Shown: in pieces, positions 9,970-19,775 of the stretch
How the letters are laid out: each line of letters starts with the position of its first letter
Position numbering within the stretch: the first letter of the stretch is position 1
DNA from: Paraburkholderia sabiae
GTDB taxonomy: Bacteria; Pseudomonadota; Gammaproteobacteria; Burkholderiales; Burkholderiaceae
Assembly: GCF_030412785.1 (NCBI RefSeq)
Contig: NZ_CP125295.1
Span: forward strand, 5,270,001-5,334,000
Length of the DNA stretch: 64,000 nucleotides
Reading direction: 5' to 3'
The notes under the pieces: model-generated
Seen by the model: only the letters and a program-made list of their open reading frames with translations
Told to the model about the DNA's origin: nothing
Database searches by the model: none
Made by a program: the position numbers and the translations under genes

Positions 9970-10173
9970 TCAGACGTCTGCGCGCGATTCGAGCGCGCTA
10001 AGCACTTCATCGAGCTTTCTTGCGCGGGTCTGCTGCGCGGGAATGCGCGCGGCGGCCGTCACGTCGTCGACGCGCTTGCGCCAGTACGACAGCGGCAGAT
10101 GATCCGTTCCTGAAATGCGCGCCATGACATGCTCGAGATGTTCTATATCCGACTCAAGCTGATGATGGTTCAT
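9970..10173 (-). CDS. Small acidic/helical hypothetical protein
   Basis: This 67-residue soluble protein begins MNHHQLESDIEHLEHVMARI. It is rich in charged helical residues and looks like a short helical hairpin: LSYWRKRVDDV, then ARARKLDEVLSALE. The start at 10173 is favoured over a longer frame because GGGGA lies 6 bases upstream and composition changes at that point. I do not recognise the family. It is convergent with the DUF1328 gene and has no partner. Confidence 0.55.
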   Translation of the reverse strand: MNHHQLESDIEHLEHVMARISGTDHLPLSYWRKRVDDVTAAARIPAQQTRARKLDEVLSALESRADV

Positions 10174-10367
10174 GCGTTTCCCCGATCGCACCGTTCGCGC
10201 GGTCGACAGACATGTCGTCGCGGCGGCGTCGAATTGATATGCGCTGAAAGCGGCCGGCATGCGCACTGCGCTTGCGGCCGTCGGACGTTCAATATGACAT
10301 CAGGGAAAAACGGCCCGCAAGCCCGCCGTTGCATATCGGAGAAACGATGGCGAAATGATTCCGGCTT

Positions 10368-11039
10368 TCACGCGCTTGTAAAACTGTCGTCCTCTCGCGC
10401 GAGCCGCGGGGTATCCACGGCGAGGCTGTAGTTCAGGAAGCCGAGGATCAGGCGCACCATTTCGTCTTCGAAGGCGTCGGTGCCGAAGTAATGCGGACGC
10501 TCCAGCGCCGTCGCGAGCAGCACGCCGGAGATCGCGCGAAACAGCACGAAGCGCGCTTCGTCGTTGCCGATGCGCTTGCCCAGATCCGGGTTCTCGCGGT
10601 TCAACGTGCCCGAAATCAGGCCGAAGTAGCGCAGCATCCCTTGTCCGAGCGGCGAGTCGGGCGCAGCCGCCGCCCACTCGGCGCGCAGGATCCCATAGAG
10701 GCGCGGACGGTCGCCGATAAACGCCGCGACCACGCGGATCATGCGGCGCGCGTTGAGCCCCGTGCCGAACGGCGCTGGCTGCACGAGCGCCTCTTTCATC
10801 ATCGCCGTCAGGCGGTCCAGTTCGCGTCGCGCGAGCGCTTCGATCAGCCCTTCCTTGTTCGGAAAGTACTGATAGATCGCGCCGATACTGAATCCCGCCG
10901 TATCGGCGACGCGCTGTGTCGTCAGCCCCGCCTTTCCATGCGCTTCGAGCGTGCGGGCAGCGGCTTCCATGATGCTGTCGAGCGCGAATTCGGCACGCGC
11001 CTGTTTGGGCCGCCGACGCGACGTGGGAGTCGTGGGCAA
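10368..11039 (-). CDS. TetR-family transcriptional regulator
   Basis: The 223-residue protein has an N-terminal TetR DNA-binding domain at about residues 14-65: SIMEAAARTLEAHGKAGLTTQRVADTAGFSIGAIYQYFPNKEGL, with the usual GxIYQYFPNK ending. The C-terminal ligand-binding part is variable, as expected. A basic N-terminus (RRRPKQAR) precedes the HTH. No operon partner is adjacent. The next gene upstream is a LysR regulator on the same strand, 172 bases away. The target and ligand are unknown. Confidence 0.87.
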   Translation of the reverse strand: MPTTPTSRRRPKQARAEFALDSIMEAAARTLEAHGKAGLTTQRVADTAGFSIGAIYQYFPNKEGLIEALARRELDRLTAMMKEALVQPAPFGTGLNARRMIRVVAAFIGDRPRLYGILRAEWAAAAPDSPLGQGMLRYFGLISGTLNRENPDLGKRIGNDEARFVLFRAISGVLLATALERPHYFGTDAFEDEMVRLILGFLNYSLAVDTPRLAREDDSFTSA

Positions 11040-11211
11040 AGAAGCTCCGTGAATGAATGAAGGTTGATTGTTGAGTGCGCAACATCATTGCGCATCAAAC
11101 GTTGACGCACGCAGTGTGCATCAATCACGGCGATTGTGGAATGGTGGGAAACTTCAGCGCGATCCCGTCGAGCGAGGTTATCACGCGTGCGCCCCAGGAA
11201 TTCGCACCCGT

Positions 11212-12132
11212 TCAGCGGCGCGCCGCCCTCGATGGCCGGTCGCTCAGGCCCAGGTCGAGTTCCTCGCAGAGAAAGCGCTGAAGCGCATCGACGGCGGCTT
11301 TCCGGGTGCTTGCCGCATGCCGCACGAACAGGCCGAGATCGGCGGCGGGCGGCTCGGGCAGGCCGTCGGCGGCGCCGAGCACACGCATCGTGTCGCTGCG
11401 GATATTGCCGTCGAGCAGCACCGATACGCCCAGCCCCGCCTCGACGGCGGACTGCACGGCAGGCAGGCTCGTACTCGTGCAGACGACCCGCCACGCGATG
11501 CCCGCGCGCCGCAAAATCGTCATCACCTGCTGCTGCCACAGACACGCGCCGCCGAACGCGACGAGCGGCAACGGTGCGTCGGGATCGGGCAGGTAACCAC
11601 GCGCGCCGACCCAGAACAGCGGCTGTGTCCACGCGACGAGCGGCGTCGCGTCGACCATCGCGGGATCGCCGACGAGCACGTCGAGCGCGCCATCGTGAAG
11701 ACGTTGCGACAGCGCCGCGCTCGCATCGACGACGATCTCCAGCGCGAGCTGCGGATGCGCGGCCGAGAAGCGCCGCAACGCGCGCGGCAAACGGCCGACG
11801 GCCACATCTTCGAGCATGCCGAGCCGCACCGTGCCCGCCACGTCGCCGACTTCGAGCGCGCGACGCGCGTCTTCGCCGGCACCGAGGATCGCGTGCGCAT
11901 ACGGCAGCAGCCGATGCCCGGCGTCCGTCAGCCGCACGCCGCGCGGCGAACGCTCCAGCAGACGCTGGCCGATGTCCTCTTCGAGTCGGCGCAACTGCAT
12001 GCTCACGGCCGCCTGCGTGCGCGCGAGACGCACGGCCGCCGCGCTGACGGCGCCCGTTTCGGCGACCGTCACGAAGGCCCGGAGAAGACTGCTGTCGAAG
12101 TCGCGCATCATTAAGAATCGTGATATCGGCAT
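11212..12132 (-). CDS. LysR-family transcriptional regulator
   Basis: The protein is about 306 residues. It has an N-terminal winged HTH (about residues 11-70, including VSAAAVRLARTQAAVSMQLRRLEEDIG and RLLERSPRGVRLTDAG) and a periplasmic-binding-protein-like effector domain. The start is 12132, or ATG codons at 12111 or 12108; none has a convincing ribosome site. It is divergent from an EamA exporter 94 bases away. That is the usual arrangement for a LysR protein controlling the neighbouring transporter and itself. Confidence 0.86.
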   Translation of the reverse strand: MPISRFLMMRDFDSSLLRAFVTVAETGAVSAAAVRLARTQAAVSMQLRRLEEDIGQRLLERSPRGVRLTDAGHRLLPYAHAILGAGEDARRALEVGDVAGTVRLGMLEDVAVGRLPRALRRFSAAHPQLALEIVVDASAALSQRLHDGALDVLVGDPAMVDATPLVAWTQPLFWVGARGYLPDPDAPLPLVAFGGACLWQQQVMTILRRAGIAWRVVCTSTSLPAVQSAVEAGLGVSVLLDGNIRSDTMRVLGAADGLPEPPAADLGLFVRHAASTRKAAVDALQRFLCEELDLGLSDRPSRAARR

Positions 12133-12226
12133 AAGGAATATCAGCTTATCTTAACGCCCGTTTCACCGATATCATGATCGTTCCTCGCCCGCTGTGCGTC
12201 GCCGTTGTGCCCCACTACTCACATAC

Positions 12227-13120
12227 ATGAAAGACTCCACGCTCGCCGATCCCCTCACCTTCGACGCCACGCCGCCCGCCGCGCCGAAGCGCCACGTCGG
12301 CGTGGCCGCGCTGCTCGGCCTGATGTCGATGTCGTGCGTGCAGTTCGGCGCCGCGCTGTCCGCGCCGACGATGGACGCGTTCGGCGCGTTTAGCACGACG
12401 TGGCTGCGGCTCGCGTGGGCAGCCGTGATTCTCGCCATCGTCGTGCGTCCGAAGCTGCGCAGCTACTCGCGCGCGCACTGGCTGGCCGCGGGCGTGCTCG
12501 GCGTCGCGATGGCGGGCATGACGCTGTGCTTCTTCTCGGCGATCGAGCGCATTCCGCTCGGCCTCGCCGTCGCGATCGACTTTCTGGGGCCGCTGACGGT
12601 CGCTACGCTCGGCGTGCGGCGTCTGCGTGCGCTGCTGTGGCCGTTGCTGGCGGTCGCGGGCGTACTCCTGCTCGCGCGCGATCGCGCGGGCTGGATCGGC
12701 GACCCCGTCGGCATGCTGCTTGCAGCGGGCGCGGCATGCGGCTGGGGCAGCTATATCGTTCTGATGAAAAAGACGGGCGCGCTGTTCAATGGACTCGAAG
12801 GGCTCTCTGTATCGCTGATCGCGGCGGCGCTCGTCGCGACGCCGTTCGGCCTGACCGAGCATGGCGTGCATATCGCGCCGATGCAGTTCGCCGCGACGGC
12901 TGGCCTCGCCGTGCTCGTGCCGCTTTTGCCGTACGCGCTGGAAATGATCGCGCTGCGTCATATGCCCGCTGCATCGTTCGGCATTCTGATGAGCCTTGAA
13001 CCGGCCATCGGCGCGCTTGCGGGCTTTATCGTGCTGCATCAGCCGATGACGGCGCTGCAACTGGCGGGAACGCTGTTCGTCGTGAGCGCGAGTGTCGGTG
13101 TGATTGTCACGTCGCGGTGA
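12227..13120 (+). CDS. EamA/RhtA-type inner-membrane exporter
   Basis: The 297-residue protein has ten predicted hydrophobic helices in two five-helix EamA repeats. The sequence resembles the RhtA branch (threonine/homoserine efflux): LRLAWAAVILAIVVRPKL in the first repeat and SFGILMSLEPAIGALAGFIVLHQ in the second. The ATG at 12227 is preferred over a GTG 33 bases upstream, because the longer form adds a basic stretch before a hydrophilic leader. It is divergent from the LysR gene, which probably regulates it. The substrate assignment is by family only. Confidence 0.82.
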   Translation: MKDSTLADPLTFDATPPAAPKRHVGVAALLGLMSMSCVQFGAALSAPTMDAFGAFSTTWLRLAWAAVILAIVVRPKLRSYSRAHWLAAGVLGVAMAGMTLCFFSAIERIPLGLAVAIDFLGPLTVATLGVRRLRALLWPLLAVAGVLLLARDRAGWIGDPVGMLLAAGAACGWGSYIVLMKKTGALFNGLEGLSVSLIAAALVATPFGLTEHGVHIAPMQFAATAGLAVLVPLLPYALEMIALRHMPAASFGILMSLEPAIGALAGFIVLHQPMTALQLAGTLFVVSASVGVIVTSR

Positions 13121-13225
13121 GGGCTGCGGCCGGGCGCGAATGATGCGCGACGTCGGGCGTCTAGAATCGAATCGACGTATGAATCGACGCATGAACAGAC
13201 GAACCTGAACCGCGAGGACTCCATC

Positions 13226-13627
13226 ATGACCGACGACGAACGCGCCATCCGCCAGTTGATCGACACCTGGCTTGCCGCCAGCAAGGCCGGCGACACGGCA
13301 ACCGTGCTGTCCCTGATGACCGACGATGTGATTTTCATGGTGCCCGGCCAGAAACCGTTCGGCAAAGCCGCATTCATGGCGGCGTCCGAGGGCCAGAAAA
13401 ACATTTCAATCGACGGCAAAAGCGAGATTCTCGAACTTCAGGTTTTGGGCGACTGGGCCTTCCTGCGCTCGCACCTCGAAATCTCGATCACGCCGAAGGA
13501 CGGCTCCGCGCCGCCGATGCGCCTCGCCGGCAACACGATGACGATTCTGCGCAAGGAAACCGACGGCCGCTGGCTGCTCGCGCGTGACGCCAATCTCCTC
13601 GTGCCGCAGACCGCTTCGCAGACTTAA
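13226..13627 (+). CDS. NTF2-like (SgcJ/EcaC/DUF4440) family protein
   Basis: The 133-residue soluble protein has the SnoaL/NTF2 cone fold signature. An N-terminal helix (DDERAIRQLIDTWLAASKAGD) is followed by LMTDDVIFMVPG, a central helix and strands ending GRWLLARDANLL. The family includes uncharacterised SgcJ/EcaC-type proteins and calcium/calmodulin kinase association-like domains. No catalytic function can be assigned. GAGGA precedes the ATG. It is convergent with the E1 dehydrogenase gene and ends 6 bases from it. Confidence 0.82.
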   Translation: MTDDERAIRQLIDTWLAASKAGDTATVLSLMTDDVIFMVPGQKPFGKAAFMAASEGQKNISIDGKSEILELQVLGDWAFLRSHLEISITPKDGSAPPMRLAGNTMTILRKETDGRWLLARDANLLVPQTASQT

Positions 13628-13633
13628 AGTACG

Positions 13634-16357
13634 TCACTTCTCCCAGGGCGTGCTGTTGTCCGTGGCGCGCTTGGCGTATCGATCGAGTGCTTGCCTGACG
13701 ATGTCACGCGCAATGGCGCCGTCATCGGCAAGCGCCTTCAACGCGGCAATCGCAATCGACCCGCGATCCACTTCGAAAAACGCCCGCAGCGCGGCACGGG
13801 TATCGCTGCGCCCGAAGCCATCGGTGCCGAGCGTCACGTAGCGGCGCGGCACATACGCGCGGATCAGTTCGGGCACGGCGCGCACGTAGTCGGTTGCGGC
13901 AATCACCGGGCCATTCGTCGCTGAGAAAACAGACGTCACATAGGGCGTGGTGCTTTCATCGTCGGAGAGGCGCTCTGCACGTTCCGCTGCAACGCCGTCG
14001 CGATGCAGTTCGGTGAAGCTCGTCACGCTCCACACCGACGCTTCGATGTTCCAGTCTTCCTTGAGCATGCGCGCCGCCGCCTGCACTTCGCCGAGAATCG
14101 CGCCCGAGCCGAGCAACTGCACGTGCGCCGTTGCGAGCGATGCGTCATCGAGCGGATACATGCCCTTGAGCACGCCCTCGCGAATCTTGTCGACAGACAC
14201 GGCAGCAGGCAACGAAGGCTGCGCGTAGTTCTCGTTGGTGACGGTCATGTAGTAGAACACGTCACGCTGACGTTCGATCATCTCCTGCATGCCTTCATCG
14301 ACGATCATCGCGACTTCGTACGCGAACGCGGGATCGTACGCGCGGCAGTTCGGCACCGTCGATGCCACCAGATGACTCGTGCCGTCCTGATGTTGCAGGC
14401 CTTCGCCGCCGAGCGTCGTCTTGCCTGCCGTCGCGCCGATCAGGAAGCCTCGCGCGCGCTGGTCGGCGGCCGCCCAGATCAGATCGCCGATACGCTGGAA
14501 GCCGAACATCGAGTAGTAGATGTAGAACGGCAGCATGGGCAGATCGTGCACGCTGTACGACGTGGCCGCCGCGATCCACGACGACACCGCGCCCGCTTCC
14601 GAAATACCCTCTTCGAGAATCTGCCCGCCCGTGTCCTCGCGGTAGTACAGCATCGAGCCCATGTCTTCCGGCTCGTACAGCTGGCCGAGCGGCGAATAGA
14701 TGCCGACCTGGCGGAACAGGTTCGCCATGCCGAAGGTGCGGGCTTCATCGGCGACGACAGGCACGACGCGCGGCCCGAGCGACGCGTCCTTCAACAGGCT
14801 ACCGAGCATGCGCACGACGGCCATCGTCGTCGACATTTCCTTGCCGTTCGCGTCCAGCGCGAATTGCCCCCAGGATGGCAGCGCGGGCACGGTCGGTGTC
14901 TGCGATGCCGCTTTCCGCCTTCTGGGCAGATAGCCTCCGAGGGCAGCCCGGCGCGCATGCAGGTACTGCATTTCCGGGCTGTTTTGGGCAGGCTTGTAGA
15001 ACTTGAGCTGCTCGACGTCTTCATCCGACAACGGCAAGCGGAAGCGGTCACGAAACGCCTTCAGTTGCTCGACGTCGAGCTTCTTCTGCTGATGCGTCGT
15101 CATGCGCCCCTGACCGATCGAGCCCATGCCGAAGCCCTTCATCGTCTTCGCGAGAATCACGGTCGGCTGGCCGTCGTGCTTCAGCGCGCGGTCGTACGCC
15201 GCGTGCAGCTTGCGCACGTCGTGGCCGCCGCGCCGCAAGCGGTCGATGTCGTCGTTGCTCAGATGCGCGGCGAGCGCGGCCAGCTCCGGGTTTTGTCCGA
15301 AGAAGCGCTCGCGGTTGTACGCGCCGTCGTTGGCCGAGAAGGTCTGGAACTGGCCGTCGACGGTATGCGCAAACGCGCGCAGCAACGCGCCCGTGCGGTC
15401 GCGTGCGAACAGCGCATCCCAGTCCGAGCCCCACAGCACCTTGATCACATTCCAGCCGGCGCCCGTGAACTGCGCTTCGAGTTCGTCGATGATGCGGCCG
15501 TTGCTGCGCACAGGACCATCGAGCCGCTGCAGATTGCAGTTGATAACGAACACGAGATTGTCGAGCCCTTCGCGCGCCGCCAGCGACAATGCACCGATCG
15601 ATTCCGGCTCGTCCATCTCGCCGTCGCCGAAGAAGCCCCACACCTTGCGGCCTTCCGTCTTCAGCAGACCGCGGTTCTGCAGATAGCGCATGAAGCGCGC
15701 CTGGTAGATCGCGTTGATCGGCCCGATGCCCATCGAGCCCGTCGGGAACTGCCAGAAGTCCGGCATCAGCCACGGATGCGGATACGAACACAGGCCGGGA
15801 CCTGCGATCTCGCGTCGATAGTGTTCGAGATGCGTCTCGTCGAGAAAGCCTTCGAGGAACGCGCGCGCATAGACGCCCGGCGACGAATGCGGCTGGAAAT
15901 AGACGAGATCGCCGCCGTGCCCTTCAGCCGTTTGACTCGCGGCGCGGAAGAAATGATTGAAGCCGACTTCGAACAGATCGGCCGCCGATGCGTAGCTCGC
16001 GATATGACCGCCCAGTTCGCCATACGCGCGGTTCGCGCGCACGACCATCGCGAGCGCATTCCAGCGCAACGCGGCGGCGAGCTTTTCTTCGGTGTCGAGA
16101 TCGCCGGGATACGGCGGCTGCTGATCGACGGAAATCGTGTTCGCGTACGGCGTGACATTCGCGCGCGCCGTCGCCACGCCATTGCCGAGCGCATGCGCCG
16201 CCAGCCGGTCGAACAGGTATTGCGCGCGCTCCAGCCCGACATGCTGGACGACGCCATCCAGCGCGGCGAGCCATTCGGCCGTCTCTTGTGGATCGCTGTC
16301 GATGCGTGCTTGCGTCAAGGCAAGCACTGGGCGGGCACCGCTCGATAAGTCCGTCAT
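13634..16357 (-). CDS. Homodimeric 2-oxo acid dehydrogenase E1 (AceE/MdeB-like)
   Basis: This is a 907-residue thiamine-diphosphate enzyme of the AceE type. The ThDP motif is visible as GFFGDGEMDEPESIG, followed about 30 residues later by VINCNLQRLDGPVR. The conserved E1 block HSSPGVYARAFLEG and a C-terminal transketolase domain are present. The start at 16357 has GGAG 8 bases upstream. No E2 or E3 gene is adjacent, unlike a housekeeping pdh operon, and the divergent neighbour is an Lrp regulator. That resembles the Pseudomonas mdeR-mdeB layout, where the E1 acts on 2-oxobutanoate from methionine breakdown. I infer a catabolic paralogue; plain pyruvate activity is equally possible from sequence. 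Confidence 0.88.
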   Translation of the reverse strand: MTDLSSGARPVLALTQARIDSDPQETAEWLAALDGVVQHVGLERAQYLFDRLAAHALGNGVATARANVTPYANTISVDQQPPYPGDLDTEEKLAAALRWNALAMVVRANRAYGELGGHIASYASAADLFEVGFNHFFRAASQTAEGHGGDLVYFQPHSSPGVYARAFLEGFLDETHLEHYRREIAGPGLCSYPHPWLMPDFWQFPTGSMGIGPINAIYQARFMRYLQNRGLLKTEGRKVWGFFGDGEMDEPESIGALSLAAREGLDNLVFVINCNLQRLDGPVRSNGRIIDELEAQFTGAGWNVIKVLWGSDWDALFARDRTGALLRAFAHTVDGQFQTFSANDGAYNRERFFGQNPELAALAAHLSNDDIDRLRRGGHDVRKLHAAYDRALKHDGQPTVILAKTMKGFGMGSIGQGRMTTHQQKKLDVEQLKAFRDRFRLPLSDEDVEQLKFYKPAQNSPEMQYLHARRAALGGYLPRRRKAASQTPTVPALPSWGQFALDANGKEMSTTMAVVRMLGSLLKDASLGPRVVPVVADEARTFGMANLFRQVGIYSPLGQLYEPEDMGSMLYYREDTGGQILEEGISEAGAVSSWIAAATSYSVHDLPMLPFYIYYSMFGFQRIGDLIWAAADQRARGFLIGATAGKTTLGGEGLQHQDGTSHLVASTVPNCRAYDPAFAYEVAMIVDEGMQEMIERQRDVFYYMTVTNENYAQPSLPAAVSVDKIREGVLKGMYPLDDASLATAHVQLLGSGAILGEVQAAARMLKEDWNIEASVWSVTSFTELHRDGVAAERAERLSDDESTTPYVTSVFSATNGPVIAATDYVRAVPELIRAYVPRRYVTLGTDGFGRSDTRAALRAFFEVDRGSIAIAALKALADDGAIARDIVRQALDRYAKRATDNSTPWEK

Positions 16358-16515
16358 GGCGCAACTCCGGCTGAAAACGTACGTGAAAAGCGACTCGAAA
16401 ACGTCCAACCAGCTTACCCATCCATCCGCAAAATGTGCGTCTCTTTTGCTTGCCTTCGCGCTTTCGGATAGTGTATTTATTCCGATAAACCGGCCCTACA
16501 TGGAATGTTTACCCT

Positions 16516-17061
16516 ATGACTTCCGAAGCCAGATCCGCCGCGGCGGCGCGGCGCCTCGACCGCATCGACATCGCGATTCTTCAGCAGCTTCAGCAGAACG
16601 CGCGCATCACGAACGCGGAGCTGGCGCGCGCCGTCAACCTGTCGCCGACACCCTGCTTCAACCGCGTGCGTGCGCTCGAAAAGCTTGGCCTGTTCCGTCA
16701 GCAGGTCACGCTGCTCGATGCCGAAGCGCTCGGGCTGCGTATCAACGTGTTCATTCAGGTAAGCCTCGAAAAGCAGGTCGAAGATGCGCTGCGGCGCTTC
16801 GAGCAGGAAGTCGGCGAACGCCCCGAGGTGATGGAGTGCTATCTGATGACGGGCGACGCCGACTATCTGCTGCGCGTCGTCGTGCCCGACATGCAGGGCC
16901 TCGAACGCTTCATCGTGCAGTGGCTCACGAAAATTCCGGGCGTGTCGAATATCCGTTCGAGCTTCGCGCTCAAGCAGGTGCGCTACAAGACGGCGTTGCC
17001 GCTGCCCGTCGCGGGACTCACGCTCGCCTCAGAGGACGATGCGCCGCGCGAATGGGCCTGA
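16516..17061 (+). CDS. Lrp/AsnC-family transcriptional regulator
   Basis: The 181-residue protein has an N-terminal winged HTH (about residues 15-65: [30 protein letters not shown], then [15 protein letters not shown]). The C-terminal RAM ligand-binding domain contains [16 protein letters not shown]. It is a little longer than typical Lrp (about 155 residues) because of a tail of about 20 residues. It is divergent from the E1 dehydrogenase across 158 bases that contain AT-rich sequence suited to Lrp binding. It is probably the local amino-acid-responsive switch for that gene. Confidence 0.88.
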   Translation: MTSEARSAAAARRLDRIDIAILQQLQQNARITNAELARAVNLSPTPCFNRVRALEKLGLFRQQVTLLDAEALGLRINVFIQVSLEKQVEDALRRFEQEVGERPEVMECYLMTGDADYLLRVVVPDMQGLERFIVQWLTKIPGVSNIRSSFALKQVRYKTALPLPVAGLTLASEDDAPREWA

Positions 17062-17062
17062 A

Positions 17063-18700
17063 TCAGTTCGACGCAGGCGTCACGCGATCGCGCAGCTCAC
17101 GGCGGATGACCTTGCCCGTCGCCGTCATCGGCAAGGCGTCGACGAAATGAATCGCGCGCGGATACTCGTGCGCGGCGAGATGCGTCTTCACGTGCTGCTG
17201 CAGCGTCTGCACGAGCGCGTCGTTCGCCTCATGGCCGGGATTCAGCACGACGAACGCAGTGACGATCTCCGTGCGCTGCGCGTCGGGCGCACCGACCACG
17301 GCCGCCATGCGAACGGCAGGATGCCGCAGCAGGCAATCCTCGATGGGCGCCGGGCCGATCCGGTAACCCGCGCTCGTAATCACGTCGTCGTCGCGACCGA
17401 CGAAGCGAATGAAACCGTCCGCGTCCATCAAACCCATGTCGCCCGTCAGCAGCCAGTCGCCGCGAAACTTGTCGCGCGTCGCGGCTTCATTGCGCCAGTA
17501 GCCGAGGAACATCACCGGGTCGGGCGCGTGGATCGCGATGTTGCCTGGCTCGCCGCGCGGCACGGTGTGTCCTGTGTCATCGACGATCGCCACGCGATGG
17601 CCCGGCACGACCTTGCCGATCGAACCGAAGCACGGCTCGAACAGCGTCGCGCACGACGACACGACCACGTTGCACTCCGTCTGCCCGTAGAACTCGTTGA
17701 TCGTCACGCCGAGCGCGCGCCGTCCCCATTCGATCAGTTCCGCCCCGAGCGATTCGCCGCCGCTTGCCACTGCGCGCAGCGACAGCTTCCAGCGCTCCGG
17801 ATGCTCGACGACGCGCATCATCTTGAGCGCAGTCGGCGGCAGGAACGCATGCGTGACGGCGTGACGCTGCATCAGATCGAACGCGGCCTCGCCGTCGAAC
17901 TTTTCGAAACGCCTCGCCAGCACGGTCACGCCGTGATGCCACGCGGGCAGCAGCACATCGAAGAGGCCGCCGATCCACGCCCAGTCGGCGGGTGTCCACA
18001 TCAGATGCGCGGCGTTGGGAAAGAACGCCTGCGGCATTTCCACACCGGGCAGATGGCCGAGCAACACGCGATGCGCGTGCAATGCGCCCTTCGGCTTGCC
18101 CGTCGTGCCGGACGTGTAGATGATGACGGCGGGATCGTCGGCGGAGGTGGGTTCTGCGTCGAAGGCAGCGGGCGCATCGTTCAACGCGGACCAGAACGAT
18201 TCGACCTGCAACGCGCTGTCCGGAGCATCGATATCGACGCAGAAGATCGTGCGCAACTCGGGAAGACTCGCGCGCACCGAAGCGATTTTTTGCGCGCCGC
18301 CCAGGTCCGTGACGAGCGCGACAGCGCCGCTGTCGGACAGACGATATTCGAGCGCATCGGGACCGAACAGCGCGAAGAGCGGCACGGCGATCGCGCCGCA
18401 CTTGTAGACGGCGAGATGCGCGAGCGCCGTCTCCACCGATTGCGCGAGAAAGATGCCGACGCGATCGCCCTTCTTCACGCCGCTCTTGCGCAGCGCATTG
18501 GCGAAGCGGTCCGACATCGACTTGAGGTCGTCGAAGGTATAACGCGTCGCCTCGCCTTCACGCGTCTCGCAGATCAGCGCAAGACGGCCGCTGCCGTCGG
18601 CCCACTTGTCGCAGGCATCGACGCCGATGTTGTAGTGCGGCGGAATGCGCCATTCAAACGCGGCGACGAGGCTGTCGTAGGTATCGGCGGCGGGAAGCAT
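17063..18700 (-). CDS. AMP-binding acyl-CoA synthetase (medium/short-chain, AcsA-like)
   Basis: The 545-residue member of the ANL superfamily carries the P-loop IIYTSGTTGKPKGALHAH (about residue 190), the acceptor motif EFYGQTECN, the hinge region LLTGDMG...GRDDDVITSAGYRIGP, and the C-terminal catalytic lysine block TATGKVIRRELR. The sequence resembles AcsA-type acetoacetyl/propionyl/medium-chain synthetases rather than full-length Acs. It converges with the Lrp gene (1 base between stops). Lying beside an E1 that would make short acyl groups, it may feed the same catabolic route, but this is inference. Confidence 0.87.
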   Translation of the reverse strand: MLPAADTYDSLVAAFEWRIPPHYNIGVDACDKWADGSGRLALICETREGEATRYTFDDLKSMSDRFANALRKSGVKKGDRVGIFLAQSVETALAHLAVYKCGAIAVPLFALFGPDALEYRLSDSGAVALVTDLGGAQKIASVRASLPELRTIFCVDIDAPDSALQVESFWSALNDAPAAFDAEPTSADDPAVIIYTSGTTGKPKGALHAHRVLLGHLPGVEMPQAFFPNAAHLMWTPADWAWIGGLFDVLLPAWHHGVTVLARRFEKFDGEAAFDLMQRHAVTHAFLPPTALKMMRVVEHPERWKLSLRAVASGGESLGAELIEWGRRALGVTINEFYGQTECNVVVSSCATLFEPCFGSIGKVVPGHRVAIVDDTGHTVPRGEPGNIAIHAPDPVMFLGYWRNEAATRDKFRGDWLLTGDMGLMDADGFIRFVGRDDDVITSAGYRIGPAPIEDCLLRHPAVRMAAVVGAPDAQRTEIVTAFVVLNPGHEANDALVQTLQQHVKTHLAAHEYPRAIHFVDALPMTATGKVIRRELRDRVTPASN

Positions 18701-18925
18701 CCGTGTCTCCTTGTCTTTTTGTATGTGCTGCCTGTCATGCTACTCCGCCGACCACGCCATCGGCGCTCCCGGAAGTCCCTGACAAGCCGTCCGCGCATCG
18801 GAAAGGGTAATGTAATGCCTCGGCGTGCGCCGGCCAGCAGCCGCGCCACGCCAAACCCCGCTAGCGTTTTTTCCAGTTGCCGTTGCGGCCCTCGCCCGCG
18901 ACAATGCCCCAACTGTGGGAGGAAT

Positions 18926-19198
18926 ATGAAGAAGTGCATTCTGCTTGCCGGAATCGGCGTGCTCGCCGCCTGCACGGCGGTGTCGGGCGTAGACAGGAAG
19001 CAGAACGGCTACCTCTCGGTCACGAGCCGCGGACGCACCACCTTCGCGTCGTGGAACAGCATCCGCAACGCGGGGGTCAAGCACGCGAACGCGTATTGCC
19101 GCGACCAGCAAAAGCAGATGCACACCGTCGAGATTCATACGAACGGTGTGCGCAGCGCAGGCAACCAGACGGTCGAAGTGGTATTCGAATGCTTTTAA
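18926..19198 (+). CDS. Small putative lipoprotein
   Basis: The 90-residue protein begins MKKCILLAGIGVLAAC. This is a short lipoprotein signal with the lipidated Cys at residue 16 (LAAC lipobox). The mature part has two further cysteines (AYCRDQQ and the penultimate ECF) that could form a disulfide. GGGAGGA lies 6 bases upstream of the ATG. The family is not recognised; short lipoproteins of this kind recur in Burkholderiales. It stands alone between the acyl-CoA synthetase and a NinX-like gene. Confidence 0.7.
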   Translation: MKKCILLAGIGVLAACTAVSGVDRKQNGYLSVTSRGRTTFASWNSIRNAGVKHANAYCRDQQKQMHTVEIHTNGVRSAGNQTVEVVFECF

Positions 19199-19219
19199 TG
19201 TGATGCCGGACGGCGGCGT

Positions 19220-19597
19220 TCAGTGCGCTTCGACGTCGGCTTCGTCGGCGACCGTATCGCCGAAACGGCTCGCGACGAACGCGCGCATCGCGGCGATCAG
19301 CGCCGTGGCGCCGGCCTGTTCGATGGTGCCCGCGCCGGCGGGAACGGAGCCCGTCCATGATGCATGATCGCCTGCCGCGGCCGGCAGCAGATGGATTCTC
19401 GCCCGTTCGATGATCGGGCCGCATTGCGCCCAGTCCGACGACGGCGCGAAGGCCGCGTCGAGCGCGCGGGCGGGATCGCCGTCGCAAGCGGCCTCTTCGA
19501 TCCAGCAGAAGCCGTCGTCGACGTGCGGCTTCGGCAGATTGTCCGCTCGTGCAACCCAGTAATCGAGTAACGCGCCTTCCAGATCTGAAACTCTCAT
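19220..19597 (-). CDS. NinX-like (DUF2591) protein
   Basis: The 125-residue soluble acidic protein begins MRVSDLEGALLDYWVARAD. That opening, with a later CGPIIERARIHLLPA and TALIAAMRAFVASRFGD, matches the DUF2591/NinX family first seen in phage nin regions. Such genes are common as single copies in Burkholderia chromosomes, so it is weak evidence for prophage origin. Its molecular function is unknown. A good ribosome site (GAGGAGCAGAG) precedes the ATG on the minus strand. Confidence 0.72.
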   Translation of the reverse strand: MRVSDLEGALLDYWVARADNLPKPHVDDGFCWIEEAACDGDPARALDAAFAPSSDWAQCGPIIERARIHLLPAAAGDHASWTGSVPAGAGTIEQAGATALIAAMRAFVASRFGDTVADEADVEAH

Positions 19598-19775
19598 CTC
19601 TGCTCCTCGTGGAGATCGGTGTGTGCCGAACGCAGCACTGATTGTGCATCAAGTTCGTGTTGCACTTTATGACGTGCTCGTCGGCGTCATTTATGGCGTG
19701 GTATCTGTCGTGAGCGATGGCGCCGCGCGTGTCGTGCGCGGCGTGTTCCGTCAACTGAATGGACACGGGGCATCC

